From Anadara kagoshimensis (lineage: Eukaryota > Mollusca > Bivalvia > Arcoida > Arcidae): DNA of 64,000 nucleotides. Positions 1 to 11,500 of the stretch are shown here, piece by piece. Where the stretch lies: the NCBI GenBank assembly GCA_021292105.1, contig CM037870.1, forward strand, positions 32,111,905 through 32,175,904. The letters run 5' to 3'. The translations under genes were made by a program, and so were the position numbers. Under the pieces are notes generated by a model that saw only the letters and a list, made by a program, of their open reading frames with translations, made no database searches and was not told the origin of the DNA. The stretch's first letter is position 1, and each line of letters begins with the position of its first letter.

Positions 1-1260
1 TATATTGAGTGGTGTGAAGTAATGGTATTTTACACCACTGTCAACTTTTTTCACTTGAATGAGGTAGTAAAGCTTGGGTAATAGAGGAACCTGGAGTGCC
101 TGAAAAAACACCACTGACCTTTGACAAGCAAACCAATAAAGGATCTGCCAAAAGAGGAATTCAAGCATAGGTGATGAGAGGTTTTGTGATTTATAAATTA
201 CCCTTTAGACCACTTGGCCACTGATGACAAATTTTTTTTATGGATAGTTTTGTGTTACAAATACTAATCAGGGATAAAGCTGAACTATTTTAAGTTAGGG
301 GCCCAGCTCACTTCAGAAAAGAAGTTGTACGGTAATAGTAATAAATAGATAAAATGTGTAAACATTAAGGGGCCCAGACTGATTTTTAGTAGCCATGGGC
401 TACCGGGCCCCTGCTAATATTCATACCTACTAATCTATTTTGTTTACTCCATTTTTTATGCTACAGAAAAGTTATTAAAGACAAAAAACGTGATTTGAAA
501 ATTTGGAATATGCTGCTAATTCTAAATTAAATGTTAAGGTTTACTTAAATGTGTGGTAAAATATTCAAAATATCGCTAAAGATAGGTTCTGCAGTGATCT
601 AATTGTTGGAAAACCAATTTACTAATAATATGATTGAAATATGACACATAAAAATATTACGACCCTGAAACAGAAAAAAAATTATTTGGGCCCCTTAATT
701 CAACCGTTTCAATAGTTGAGTTTTTATTTTAATAAGAACTTGCATTGTCTGTATCATTTAATATATGATTTAATTTTAAAAATCTACCTTTACAATATAG
801 ATTGGAGTATTAGATAGTTACTAGGTCTCCGTCAAGAATACCTTTTTATTGCAGAAATGAAAGCCCTTTGATTTGGTGTTCAAAAAAAGAAAGAATACTC
901 TTTTAAAGTTTGTTTAAATAGATGGTAGTTAAATTTATGTTTTTGAAAGTAAATACATGTGTGTATTGGGTTATCAGACCTGTATATCATGAATGATACA
1001 TGTTATACCAGGTACCATCGGTATTTGGCGTAATTATGCACCGGTAGTTACCGTGCTTGTCAAATTTTTGTGTTTTTATGGCTTTCCATTCTAGCCTAAA
1101 CATACTTTTTAGCTGAACTTTGTAATTCAAGTATGTCTAAATCTATAATATTGTTGTATATAACTTGTCTTGTAAAAATTTATAAAATGAATAAATCAAT
1201 TAAAAATGACTTTGTAATACCGTAATAAATTAACATTACTTCAAAATAAATTAACAAGTC
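1..1260. other. AT-rich non-coding sequence
   Basis: No open frame with gene-like content is seen on either strand. Around 366-413 there is an imperfect palindrome with GGGGCCC and GGGCCCC arms, around a small hairpin (GTAGCCATGGGCTAC). Nothing else is recognised. Confidence 0.5.
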
Positions 1261-1299
1261 AGAAAGAATAAATAATAAAATATGAAAATTAAGTTTTAA

Positions 1300-1530
1300 A
1301 GCTTACCAATTATCATAAAAAATATTATAAAACAAATTTTTGAAAGTTTAATAAAAATAATTTTTTCAATATTTTTCATATTTGTGAAAATCAATATGAA
1401 AATATGAAAACTAAATTAAAAAAAATTACCAATTATTATAAAAAATTTTATAAATATTTGAAAACAAATTTTTGAAAGTTTAATAAAAAATTTTTTTTTC
1501 AATATTTTTCATATTTGTTAAAATCAATGT
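1300..1530. repeat. Two-copy tandem duplication, period about 122 bp
   Basis: The block starting ACCAATTATCATAAAAAA near 1305 and ending near 1405 recurs, with small changes, at about 1427-1530. Both copies contain ACAAATTTTTGAAAGTTTAA and a CAATATTTTTCATATTTGT stretch. It is very AT-rich and non-coding. Confidence 0.7.
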
Positions 1531-1849
1531 AAATAATTTTTAACAGCTTAATAAATTTTATTTCTTACCTGTGTTTGTTACTGTATCATATAGAATACTA
1601 TAGGGACTTGTAACATCTATATATATACCCTCTGTCAGAAGAACAGGTACCGGTAATCTATGTATAAAACTTTTTGTAGGTATGCTAATTCCTATACATA
1701 TTTATTACGACAAAACATGACAAGTTCAATTTTCTTAATTGAATATGTGATAATATGAAAATATAGCCTTTTTCATGTTTTACTTTGAGCTTTTTAAAAG
1801 TTAATAACATATTTCATGATTAACTTACTGGAAGGTTAGGTGAATTGTG

Positions 1850-2430
1850 AGAAAAAATAATTAACACAAATATTGATTTCGGGGGTTAAAACCGAGGCTT
1901 ATATACCCTTACTCACCTGTAGGTAATTCTTAGATTAATGTGCAAGGTGAAGTTTGTGAGTGAATAAGGTTTTATATATCTGTCAAGACTGTTTGAACTT
2001 AATTATTTTGAGACATCACCAGTTGTACGATAAGGGAGGGGAGGGGGGGGGGTATTATGTAATTCAAAGTTAAACATAAAAGGCTCATATCTAGGAATTT
2101 CTTAGGTTTTTGTTCAGACATCACCTGCAGCTGTAGGTCAAGTTGCAAGGAAATACTTCTTAGGTTTTTGTGCAGAATTGAGTTAGCCAGTGAACAGACT
2201 TTTGATTCCTGTATCAATTATATGACTGGTATTGAGACATCACCAGCTGTAGGTCAAGTTGCAAGAAAATAATTAATACAAATAATGATGTTTTGGTTAA
2301 GCTAGAGGTTTATACATGTACCTTGACACTTAGGTATATCTATTGTAATTTTTAGGTTTTTGTACATGCAGGCTTGTATGAATAAGTGAATGAACAAGGC
2401 TTTTAGTTTCTGACCCACAGATATATAAAA
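1850..2430. repeat. Diverged direct duplication, spacing about 405 bp
   Basis: The block at about 1857-1990 (AATTAACACAAATATTGAT, then TGAGTGAATAAGG) resembles the block at about 2262-2430 (AATTAATACAAATAATGAT, then AAGTGAATGAACAAGG). Between them the phrase GACATCACC with CAGCTGTAGGTCAAG occurs at 2114 and 2242, and a weaker copy lies near 3167. This looks like old tandem or dispersed repeats. Confidence 0.55.
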
Positions 2431-2510
2431 AGTCAGGAATATTGCTTTGTTGGCTCATTTGTCCATTAATCTATCTCATGGATTTTTACCCCTTATTACT
2501 TAAAATAACC

Positions 2511-2676
2511 AAGGTCCCATGTCAGGGTGGGTTTGGCACGATAAATAACCCTGCTATATAATGCCACTAGCGCAGTGCACAGGCAGAATTTCTGCACCTT
2601 TGCTTATAGCTGGTGAGGTCTTCATAAGTGAAATATTCTTGACTGGGACGTTAAACACCATTACTCAACTCAACTC
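2511..2676 (+). mobile_element. 3' half of a tRNA-derived SINE
   Basis: The sequence from GGTCCCATGTCAGGGTGGG to CACCATTACTCAACTCAACTC matches the 3' half of the full-length SINEs at 13413-13759 and 21941-22278. The tRNA-like head is missing, as in a 5'-truncated insertion. Confidence 0.85.
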
Positions 2677-2679
2677 TTA

Positions 2680-3555
2680 TCCCTTATTAGGGTATACATA
2701 TATATTTGTCCCCCTTCAAAGCAATTTGTCACATAGTGATTGGTTAACTTGCTGGGGTAGATGGAACTATGTTCTGAAATCTTCTGGGGTGCATAATGTT
2801 TAGTGGTAAAAGGGATTTGTAACTTGCACATTGGGGAACTCTAGTTAAGGTAAACAAACATAGCAACAACTTCACAAGTCACACAGAATACGAAATCAAA
2901 TTTGAAAAGACTAAACTACACGTAGTACCGCTTAGGGTGACAAAAACATTATACAGGTTTTTAGCAGGTTACACGGCCCCATGTGACCTGTCAAAGATTA
3001 ATGTTACCTTTGCCTGTAGCTCAGGACACATAAATTTCTTACAGGGTACATAGGGCCCTGTAACCTGCCATAAGCCTTTATAACTTATGTTGTTCAGGTT
3101 TGTGTCGGCAAGAGAGTAAGTTGAAAGAGTTTTATGTCCTAGTCAAGATTATTTCTTTTATATCAAGATGTCACCTGCTGTAGATAAGCCATCATAAGGT
3201 GCATCATTTATACTTGTGTAGTGTACTTATCTATTAGTAAGAAGAAACAATTAAGACAGATCAGATTTATTGGGTGGAGGGGTGTTGTCCGAGACAAAGT
3301 GTGAAGGTATAATAGCAGTTACTATATAGTGAAGTGGTGTTGTGGGTCTTTTGTGTGCCAAAATTACCATAACACTGGACTAACATTGTATGTCTCATTT
3401 AAAGGTCTCATTTGAAAAATCTTGTATGTTATTTTCATTTCTTAATGCTAAGTGTTCAGCATCACTCTTCAATTTTTGACTACTGTAGGTATACAGATTT
3501 ACAGTACAATTTGTATATGTTATGTAAAAAATTAACGCTGTCCTTGAATTCCTCA
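2680..3555. other. Non-coding sequence, nothing recognised
   Basis: The stretch is AT-rich with many stops in all frames. GTAACCTG / CAGGTTACA-like phrases near 2955 and 3060 suggest a small inverted arrangement, but I could not define an element. Confidence 0.4.
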
Positions 3556-3560
3556 TTATT

Positions 3561-3790
3561 TTAATACATGGAGTTTAAATTTCTACATTGTAAAATATAT
3601 GTTAGTTTAATACATGGAGTTTAAATTTCTACATTGTAAAATATATGTTAGTTTAATACATGGAGTTTAAATTTCTACATTGTAAAATATATGTTAGTTT
3701 AATACATGGAGTTTAAATTTCTACATTGTAAAATATATGTTAGTTTAATACATGGAGTTTATATTTCTACATTGTAAAGTACAATGTATA
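3561..3790. repeat. Five-copy tandem repeat, 46-bp unit
   Basis: AATACATGGAG starts at 3563, 3609, 3655, 3701 and 3747, an exact 46-bp period. Units 2 to 4 look identical, and the last has one or a few changes. This points to recent expansion. Confidence 0.95.
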
Positions 3791-3799
3791 TGTTATTTT

Positions 3800-4478
3800 C
3801 CAAATGTGCACTTTTTTTTAAAAAAAAAACTTTGAACAATTTTCTACATTGAACTAGAATTTGTCTGTGTCAGATTGTGAACTAATGTAAAAATGATGTT
3901 CTTGTGAATAAAAACAAGATTTACAATAATTTTATTGACATTTTATGATGTCACTACAATAGAATGTAGGCATTATAAAAGAACTTGGTAAAGGAGAGAT
4001 TTAAGATTATGATAAAATCATATTGTATCTGTGGTATATCATTTATCATTGGGATTTATTTAGGAAAATTATAAAATAAAAATAATCTCACCAGGATTTA
4101 GTTACAGTAAGTGCATTGATTTTTATTGTGGTATCTTTTTGTACCTGATACACTGCCCAGGTGCATATTTATGAATATCTTATAATCTAGATGTATGAAA
4201 GATATAATTAAATTTTAATACTATCCAGTGTTGTAAATTATTTATATATTATGATCCCATAGACAGAATTTTTGACGTCATATTAGCTGATGTCATATTG
4301 TGCAGAAAAATGTTCATGTAAGGCTAGCTACCGGCAGTTGCCATTGGCAATCAGCTGTGTTCCGCTTTTAGATCAATGCGCCATTTTTTTGTTTTATGCA
4401 TTGGTTTTTTGTTTCATGTGTATAATTTAAAGATTACATGAATGTTATGAATATTGAACTTATTTTTGAATTTAATTA
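3800..4478. other. Non-coding AT-rich sequence
   Basis: No gene-like frame is seen. The stretch contains a poly-T/poly-A switch near 3812-3828 and plain AT-rich sequence up to the foldback at 4479. Confidence 0.4.
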
Positions 4479-4636
4479 TAAGGAATGATTGTAATTTTTT
4501 TTTCTATCTATGGGGTCATAGATAAAATTATTTGGTGTACACGTATGCATAAACCGCTTTGCGGTTTTATGCCGCGTGCACCAAATAATTTTATCTATAA
4601 CCCCATAGATAGAAAAAAAATTACAATCATTCCTTA
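4479..4636. repeat. 158-bp foldback (near-perfect palindrome)
   Basis: The left arm begins TAAGGAATGATTGTAA and the right arm ends TTACAATCATTCCTTA. Both arms carry CTATCTATGGGGT and ATAAAATTATTTGGTG. They meet at AACCGC-TT-TGCGGTT near 4552-4566, so the arms are about 75 bp with almost no loop. It is probably a MITE or foldback element. The open frame across it on the minus strand is a by-product of the symmetry. Confidence 0.9.
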
Positions 4637-4639
4637 AAT

Positions 4640-5519
4640 ATATAAAAAATATCTTAGGTTGCCTTTTGGAAGCTTGATGAAACATTCAACAGCTATTACC
4701 AGAGTTAGATTTAAGGAGTTGCACAACAGCCTGCCTTTGACAAGGTGATCAAAGTCTATAAACCACCTTTATTTGTAGCTGTAGTTGCATTTAAATTGCC
4801 TTAATCATTGTTGATGATTCCATGTACCCCTTCTAAAAAATTACTGTTGCAATGATAACCACTTTAGCCAGGGTTATGTCATGCTTTGGGTAATTAAAAT
4901 TTCATAACCATTATACATAAAACAAGTTAAAATGACTGAGAAAAAGGGCATTAGGTTTATTTGGCCTTGAATGCATAAGTTTTAATATATATACATTTAT
5001 GAGGCCATAATACATGTATTATACTGAGAAACAGTGCATAAGTTTTATTTTGCCTCACTATATACAACATGTTCAGGGTCATCCTAGGATACTGATAAAC
5101 AGAAATTTATGTTTATTTGGCCTTATTTAGTTAAATTGTAAAATATACAGGACTTACTACATTAATTATGTTTAAGATATATGATTTTATGTAAAAGTTT
5201 TTATGCTAGGTAAACACCGAGGGTTCTGTATAGACTGGTTCATATCTATTATCTCATATTGATTGGTACCCTGATCAGGATCTGGCTCAAGTTTCATTAT
5301 TAATATTGTCAAACAGAGAACACTTTTGTTTCCATTCATATTGAATCATCCACGGTCGTTAACCAGGATACAGGTCTTGTTGTTTTTGTTTGGTATTTCT
5401 GGAGTTATTTTGTGTAGTATAATTTAATTATTGTTTACAAGAAAACAGTATCCATTGTTTTTGTTTAGTCTTTGTGTATATTTATTACTTTATTGTTTGA
5501 GTCACAAATTCACTGAAGG
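4640..5519. other. Region upstream of PP2D1 exon 1
   Basis: No gene or known repeat is recognised. If exon 1 at 5520 is right, the promoter should lie here or further upstream. I see no TATA box or GC-rich core that could be called. Confidence 0.35.
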
Positions 5520-8500
5520 ATGTCTACCAAAAAGAAATTTAACTTTACAAACAAAACAGTTAAAATGCAGAAAAGTAACTTGAACAGTTTTAAGCTATGG
5601 ATTGGTCAAATGAAGACAACGTATGGCCATTTGTTACCATGGTTATTCAAATTATGTGGATGTAAGTACACTGATGTAATAGAAAAATTGATTTTTTTTT
5701 GAAAATTTGATTTTCAGATGTTAAATATTAATGTGTCAATAAAATTGTTTAAATAGTATGAAGTTGTAAATTATATGGCATAATGTACTGGTATAGGTAA
5801 ACAACATTGACCTGTCTGCTTGACCTTAATGTACATATTTATTATGGAGCGATACATTTCTATATAGGGAACACAGGTGTCTAATTAGTTTACATTGCAA
5901 GAAACAATTTACATGTATTATTAATGTATTAACTGCAAATCCTAAAACTATCCAAGTATTGGATGGATCAGTCTGTATGAATGTTTTTTAATGAAAGGTC
6001 AAGCGGACAGGTCAATATTGTTTATCTATATACCATTAGGTTTGGTGTTATTTTGTATGTACTGTGTAATGTATGAGGGGTTTACTGTGTACTGTTTAAA
6101 ATGTTATTCATACTTTTATAGTTAAATAGTTTTAATTTATAAAAAAACAAAAATGTTTCTATGGTTATTAAGTAGTAAACTTGTCCTGTTTATTCAGATT
6201 TTTGCCCGACAACTGGAATGTAATTTTCATATTTATTTATTTGGTGAATCGGAACTTGCTTATTAAATTATTGCGTTACTATGTTACCTCACTTATCCAA
6301 AGTACAGAATGACTTTTGTAATACTTTGTAATACTTGCAGCATGTGTTATAGTATAATAGTGACTGTCCACATCAAGGTCTATACTCATGGATACACCAG
6401 TAAGGTAGCTTGCCGGTAGTCAGAGTTTGTGTGATTAAACCCCAGCCAGGGTCTGACCAAGATTTGAACATATTTGATGACTGTTCTTTCGCCAAGCACT
6501 ATGTATTTAGAAATGAAAGTCACATGGTCCATCTGAAAAGACCTTAAAAACTGATGCCCCATGTCCTGGAAGGTGTGGCATGTTAAAGAATCCTCCCTGC
6601 ACATTGCCCTGAGTGTACAACAAAAACTAACTTTTCAACCACTTTACCTATAGCTGGTGATGTCTTGAAATATTCTTGACTGGGACGTAAAACCCCATTC
6701 AATCAATCAAGTATTCAGTCTAATGGATCATGAATTTTTCTCACTCTGGTTGCAGCTAGATTGTCAACATTTTTCTTGGTGTCAAAGTTACTCTGATAAA
6801 ATTTTGATGAAGAATTTTGTGAATTCAATAAAGTGAAAGAAATGAATTTGTTTTTGTAGCTATATTGAAAAGACATTACAAAAAAGGAACAGAATTAGCA
6901 GTCAATTGCAGTCTCCTATTGTGTTACAACTGAACTTTACTCCACAATGGGGTTCGTTGCTGTACCACGTGATACCTTCTAACGTGTCTGTGAAACGCTT
7001 GTTTCCAATGGACATGGAATCGCACAATATGACGTTTTCCCGTAAAAACAATGTTATTCCGGGAATTTGTGACGTTGACGTTTTCCAAAATGTTCTGCAC
7101 AAACATTAAGAGGTATTGATCACGTGGTACAGCGGCGAACCCCATTACGCAAAATTTAATACAGTGTGCTGTGTGTTCCGCTTAGATTTTGTCCAGGAAC
7201 TGCAGAGATGATACATAGATGCTAGTTACTTTGTTTGGTAACCATTAGCATTGCCAGCCTCAACATTATAATACATGTAGATTTTTGTTACATTTTACAA
7301 TATGTTATACCTGACCTTACATTACATTCAAGGTTTGAAAGTCCAGAGATTAATTTCTGTTATTAAATTTCTATTGTAGACACACCAGAGACAGTGATAC
7401 CAGAAATACCAACCGGACCAGACATATCAATTACATGTGAGAAATGTAAACAGTTTATAAATCTCCGAGTCTATCAGGATCATCGTAATTACCATAATGC
7501 CTTAGAATTACTAAGGTACAATGGAATGGACAGACCTAAATCAGTGGATCTTCTCCAAAAAAGACGGAAAATTGTTTTGAAAAAAATTAGGTCAAGTGGT
7601 ACAGCAGAAAATCCTGTTAAACCAATAGAAATTCAGAAAATAAATGATGCATATGAATATTTGAAGGCGGACTTAGAAGGAACATATGGTATATATCGGC
7701 AGGTTGTCACTGACGTTGATGCCAACGTTACTGGTTTAGCGTTAAATTGTAGTCCAGACTGTGCTTTAGCTGTCGGCTTTTGTTCAAGTGCTAATGAAAG
7801 GTGGAAGAGCTATATGGAAGATACCAGAGTTTATCAGGATTATTTTGGAGAGGATCGTAATAAATGTTACGTGGCAGTTTTCGATGGTCATCATGGTCGC
7901 TTTGCTGCAGAGATGGCTGCTTCAAAATTGCATTTTTTACTTCTGAATGAAATGAAAAAATTTGATCCAAAAGTAATATCTACTGATGCACATAATTTAG
8001 TAGACAGCCATGACATTTCACAATATCATTTTGAGCGTCCTGACACCAAAGAGAGTGAGAGGGTTATGTTGTATGAAGAGAGTATGGATATCATACAACA
8101 GATTGTAGATTTATGCGAGGACAAATATGATGATCTTGTCAAACATGGAGAAATACACGAGGAACTAAAATCATCCAATGTTCAGACTCCTGATAAAGCA
8201 GACGACAAAACTGAGGAAGATCAAAAAGAAACACCAAGGAAAAAGAAACAAAAACCGATGCAAACACCGATGTCAATCAAAATGGAGAAAGCGCTTAACA
8301 AAGCTTACTATTTACTGGATATTTTATTGTCTTATGGTAAAGACGAGTGTTCACGTGTACGATGGAGTGGATGTTCTGCTGCTACTATGGTGATACAGGG
8401 TTTTGACGAAAAATTGGAAAAAAGTAGCTGGAATATTTCTCCAGTCCCAGAAAAAGATGAAGAAATGTCAAATGATAAAGAGAATGATAAAGAACATAAA

Positions 8501-11500
8501 GATGTGTTTGAACCACCAAAAGAAATGGGAATGTTGTACTTAGCAAATGCAGGTATATATATTCTCATCTTTTTCCATTTATAATCTAGCAAAAAAAAAT
8601 CCTTTAGTTTTTATCCAAAGTCTTATAAGTGAGACCGTGGCTAAATTGAACTCTCAACCTTTGAATTACACAGGAAATGACAATCATTGGCCAAATAATT
8701 TCTCTGTGCCAAGGCATTTTGATCCCATTTTCCACTTCTTGTTTTGGCCGTTTCATTTTAACCTGTATTTAAAGACCACCTGTCTATATGCTATTTTTAC
8801 ATTATACCCTTTTGACATGTTTTATTATTAGTATATTTGATTCTTGATGACCCCTTTTGACATGTTTTATTCACATACTTGATTCTCGATGTTTCAGGCA
8901 CCTACTATTACATACCCCACCCCTTTTAACATGCTTTATTCACATACTTGATTCTCGATGTTTCAGGCAGCTACTTTTACATGCCCCACCCCTTTTAACA
9001 TGTTTTATTAATATTTTTGATTCTGAATGTTTCAGGTAATGTCAAAGCAGTACTTGTAAGAGGTAATAAGGCATTTCATATAACTAAAGATCACTCAACA
9101 AAAAATCCAAAAGAATGTAACAGAGTTACCAAAGCAGGTATGTTTAAGATATACAACGTGTCTTGTGATGTTGCAACACTACAGTTGGTAGAGTTGTCAC
9201 TTATGTGGGAGGTCATGGGTTTGAACCTGGCCAGAGTCCAGTGATTTTGTTACATTTTTTAAAAACTACCTTCTGCCTTTAAAATTGGGAAAATCTGAAG
9301 TTCTGATATACAGCAAATTACATTATGACATGCCTGCAATATTTTAGGGTCCCTCAATTCAAAGATGTTAAATAGTTACAATATCTAGCATTTTGTGGGG
9401 AAGGACCAGTAAATTTAATTTGCTAGTATATCATTGTTGTTTTGGGAATTGCAGTTGTCAAATTGGGAAATTTTAGTAATTTTTTCCCAGGGGAAACTAC
9501 CTTTATTGGGTAGTCATTTTAGGCAAATAAAATCACTGGGAGTCTGACCAAGACTTGAAAAAAACCTAAAGGCCCATTCAATCAATCAATCAATCTTGTA
9601 ATGTCTCACTGACAATATTTTTATCACCATATAACAGTATTCAATATTCAGTTAACAACCTGTACATGAGTAACGGTTTATTTTATCCCCATGAAATATT
9701 TTCCTAAAGTAATATTTTACTGTTAGAATTGTTCCATGGCTAATATTTTACTGAATAAGTCATGAGATTTATTTAGCTGGATAGATTTTACTATGAAATT
9801 ATATCCTCCCAGGCACATTTTCACCCTAATAAAATTATCGATTACACATTTACATGGAGTGAACATTCAGAACTTGGATACAAACTGCTTCATTTATGGT
9901 TAATACATTTATCCAAAGACCATATTAACCTCTATGTAATGGATTTATAAACACATTCAGTAGTATTTAATTTAATTCAGACTACACACAACCAAGTTCT
10001 CTGTAAAGTCACTAGAGTTATCTCCCTTGTCCTATAAAATGCCATTCTGTGTTATAGTAAAGAAGGATGTTGTAAAACCTTCTTAACCTTATATAGATTT
10101 AGTGATACCTTGCTGTATGAAAATGCTTTGGCTATTGGCTGTATTTAATACCAAGCATGAAATTCACCATTTATGACAACACAGTTTATGGTGTTGGTTT
10201 TTCTTGTAATATTTCATATATAAAAAAATATTTATTTTTTGTTTAGGTGGCGACTTAAGTGAGAGTTCTAAAGAATGCAGAGTCAATGGTATTTTGAGTG
10301 CTACAAGGGGCCTTGGAAACCATGGCGATAAAAAATTAAAGGAATGTGTTATAGTGGAACCACATACTATATCAGTACCTATAGACCAGTATACCCAGTT
10401 TGTCATTATAGCATCAAATGGAGTATGGAAGATATTCTCTCCTCAAGAAGCTGCCTCGCTGTTACTGAAGGTAAAGAGGTTATATTATTTTGATAGATTC
10501 CTTCTTTATTATCACTTCCTGAAGGTCAGTTGTTTTCTCCAGGTCCTCTGGTTTCCTCTACCATCCCAGAACTGACTGTTTTGATATTAAGCGACAGAAT
10601 CTTGACTGGGGATAAAATTCCATTACTCCACTCCACCAAAACTGACTACCTCAATATAAGTGAAAGAATCTTGACTGGGGGATAAAGTTCCATTACTCCA
10701 CTCCGCCATTCTAAACCTGATTGCCTCAATATAAGCAAAAGAATCTTGACTGGGGCTTAAAACTCCATTACTCCACTCCACCATTCCAAAACGGACTACC
10801 TCAATATAAGCGAAAGAATCTTGACTGGGGGATAAAACTCCATTACTCCACCCCAATCTTTATTATTAATGAAGTGGCATCCTATGTCTTATCTCTTTTC
10901 TCAACAAGTCATGATTTATTAAGCTAGCACCAGCAGTCGAATGATCTTAGAAACCATAGCTACAAAATCAATGTCTGATCATTTTTGTCTTACTACAGCC
11001 AGTTAAGCAAAGTGCTTCTATTGTTATCAGAATAGTAAAATGTCTTTGACTATCATACAGGGAATCAGTTTAAAGATCTTGAGTTAAAGATCAGTCTCTG
11101 ATTCAATTCCTTATACTGTATAACAAAAACATCTTCGCGAGAAAAAATATTCCCTATTTTCACAGTGACTCTTGTACCACCAATATATCTCCTCAGTGAA
11201 AATTTCTTATTTCTTTTGGCACACTTTCCCTTCAGTCAATTCCGTGAACATTTCTTACTACCAAAAAGTTTAGAAGATCAAAACTGTGAATGTTTTGGAT
11301 GTTTCCTACTGTTAATGTTTCTTCTGATACAATACATGTACCGAGTATATCAGTTTTAAAGGTCTTGCCTGAAGGACCTGTGATATAATTTCCATAAGCA
11401 CTGCTTTTCAAGGTCACATCTGAAGGACCTTTGATATAATTTCCATAATCACTGCTTTTCAAGGTCACATCTGAAGGACCTTTGATTTAATTATATGGTA

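Noticed and set aside
6906-7145. Overlapping frames on both strands
   Set aside because: They are explained by the symmetry of the TIR element at 6947-7145.
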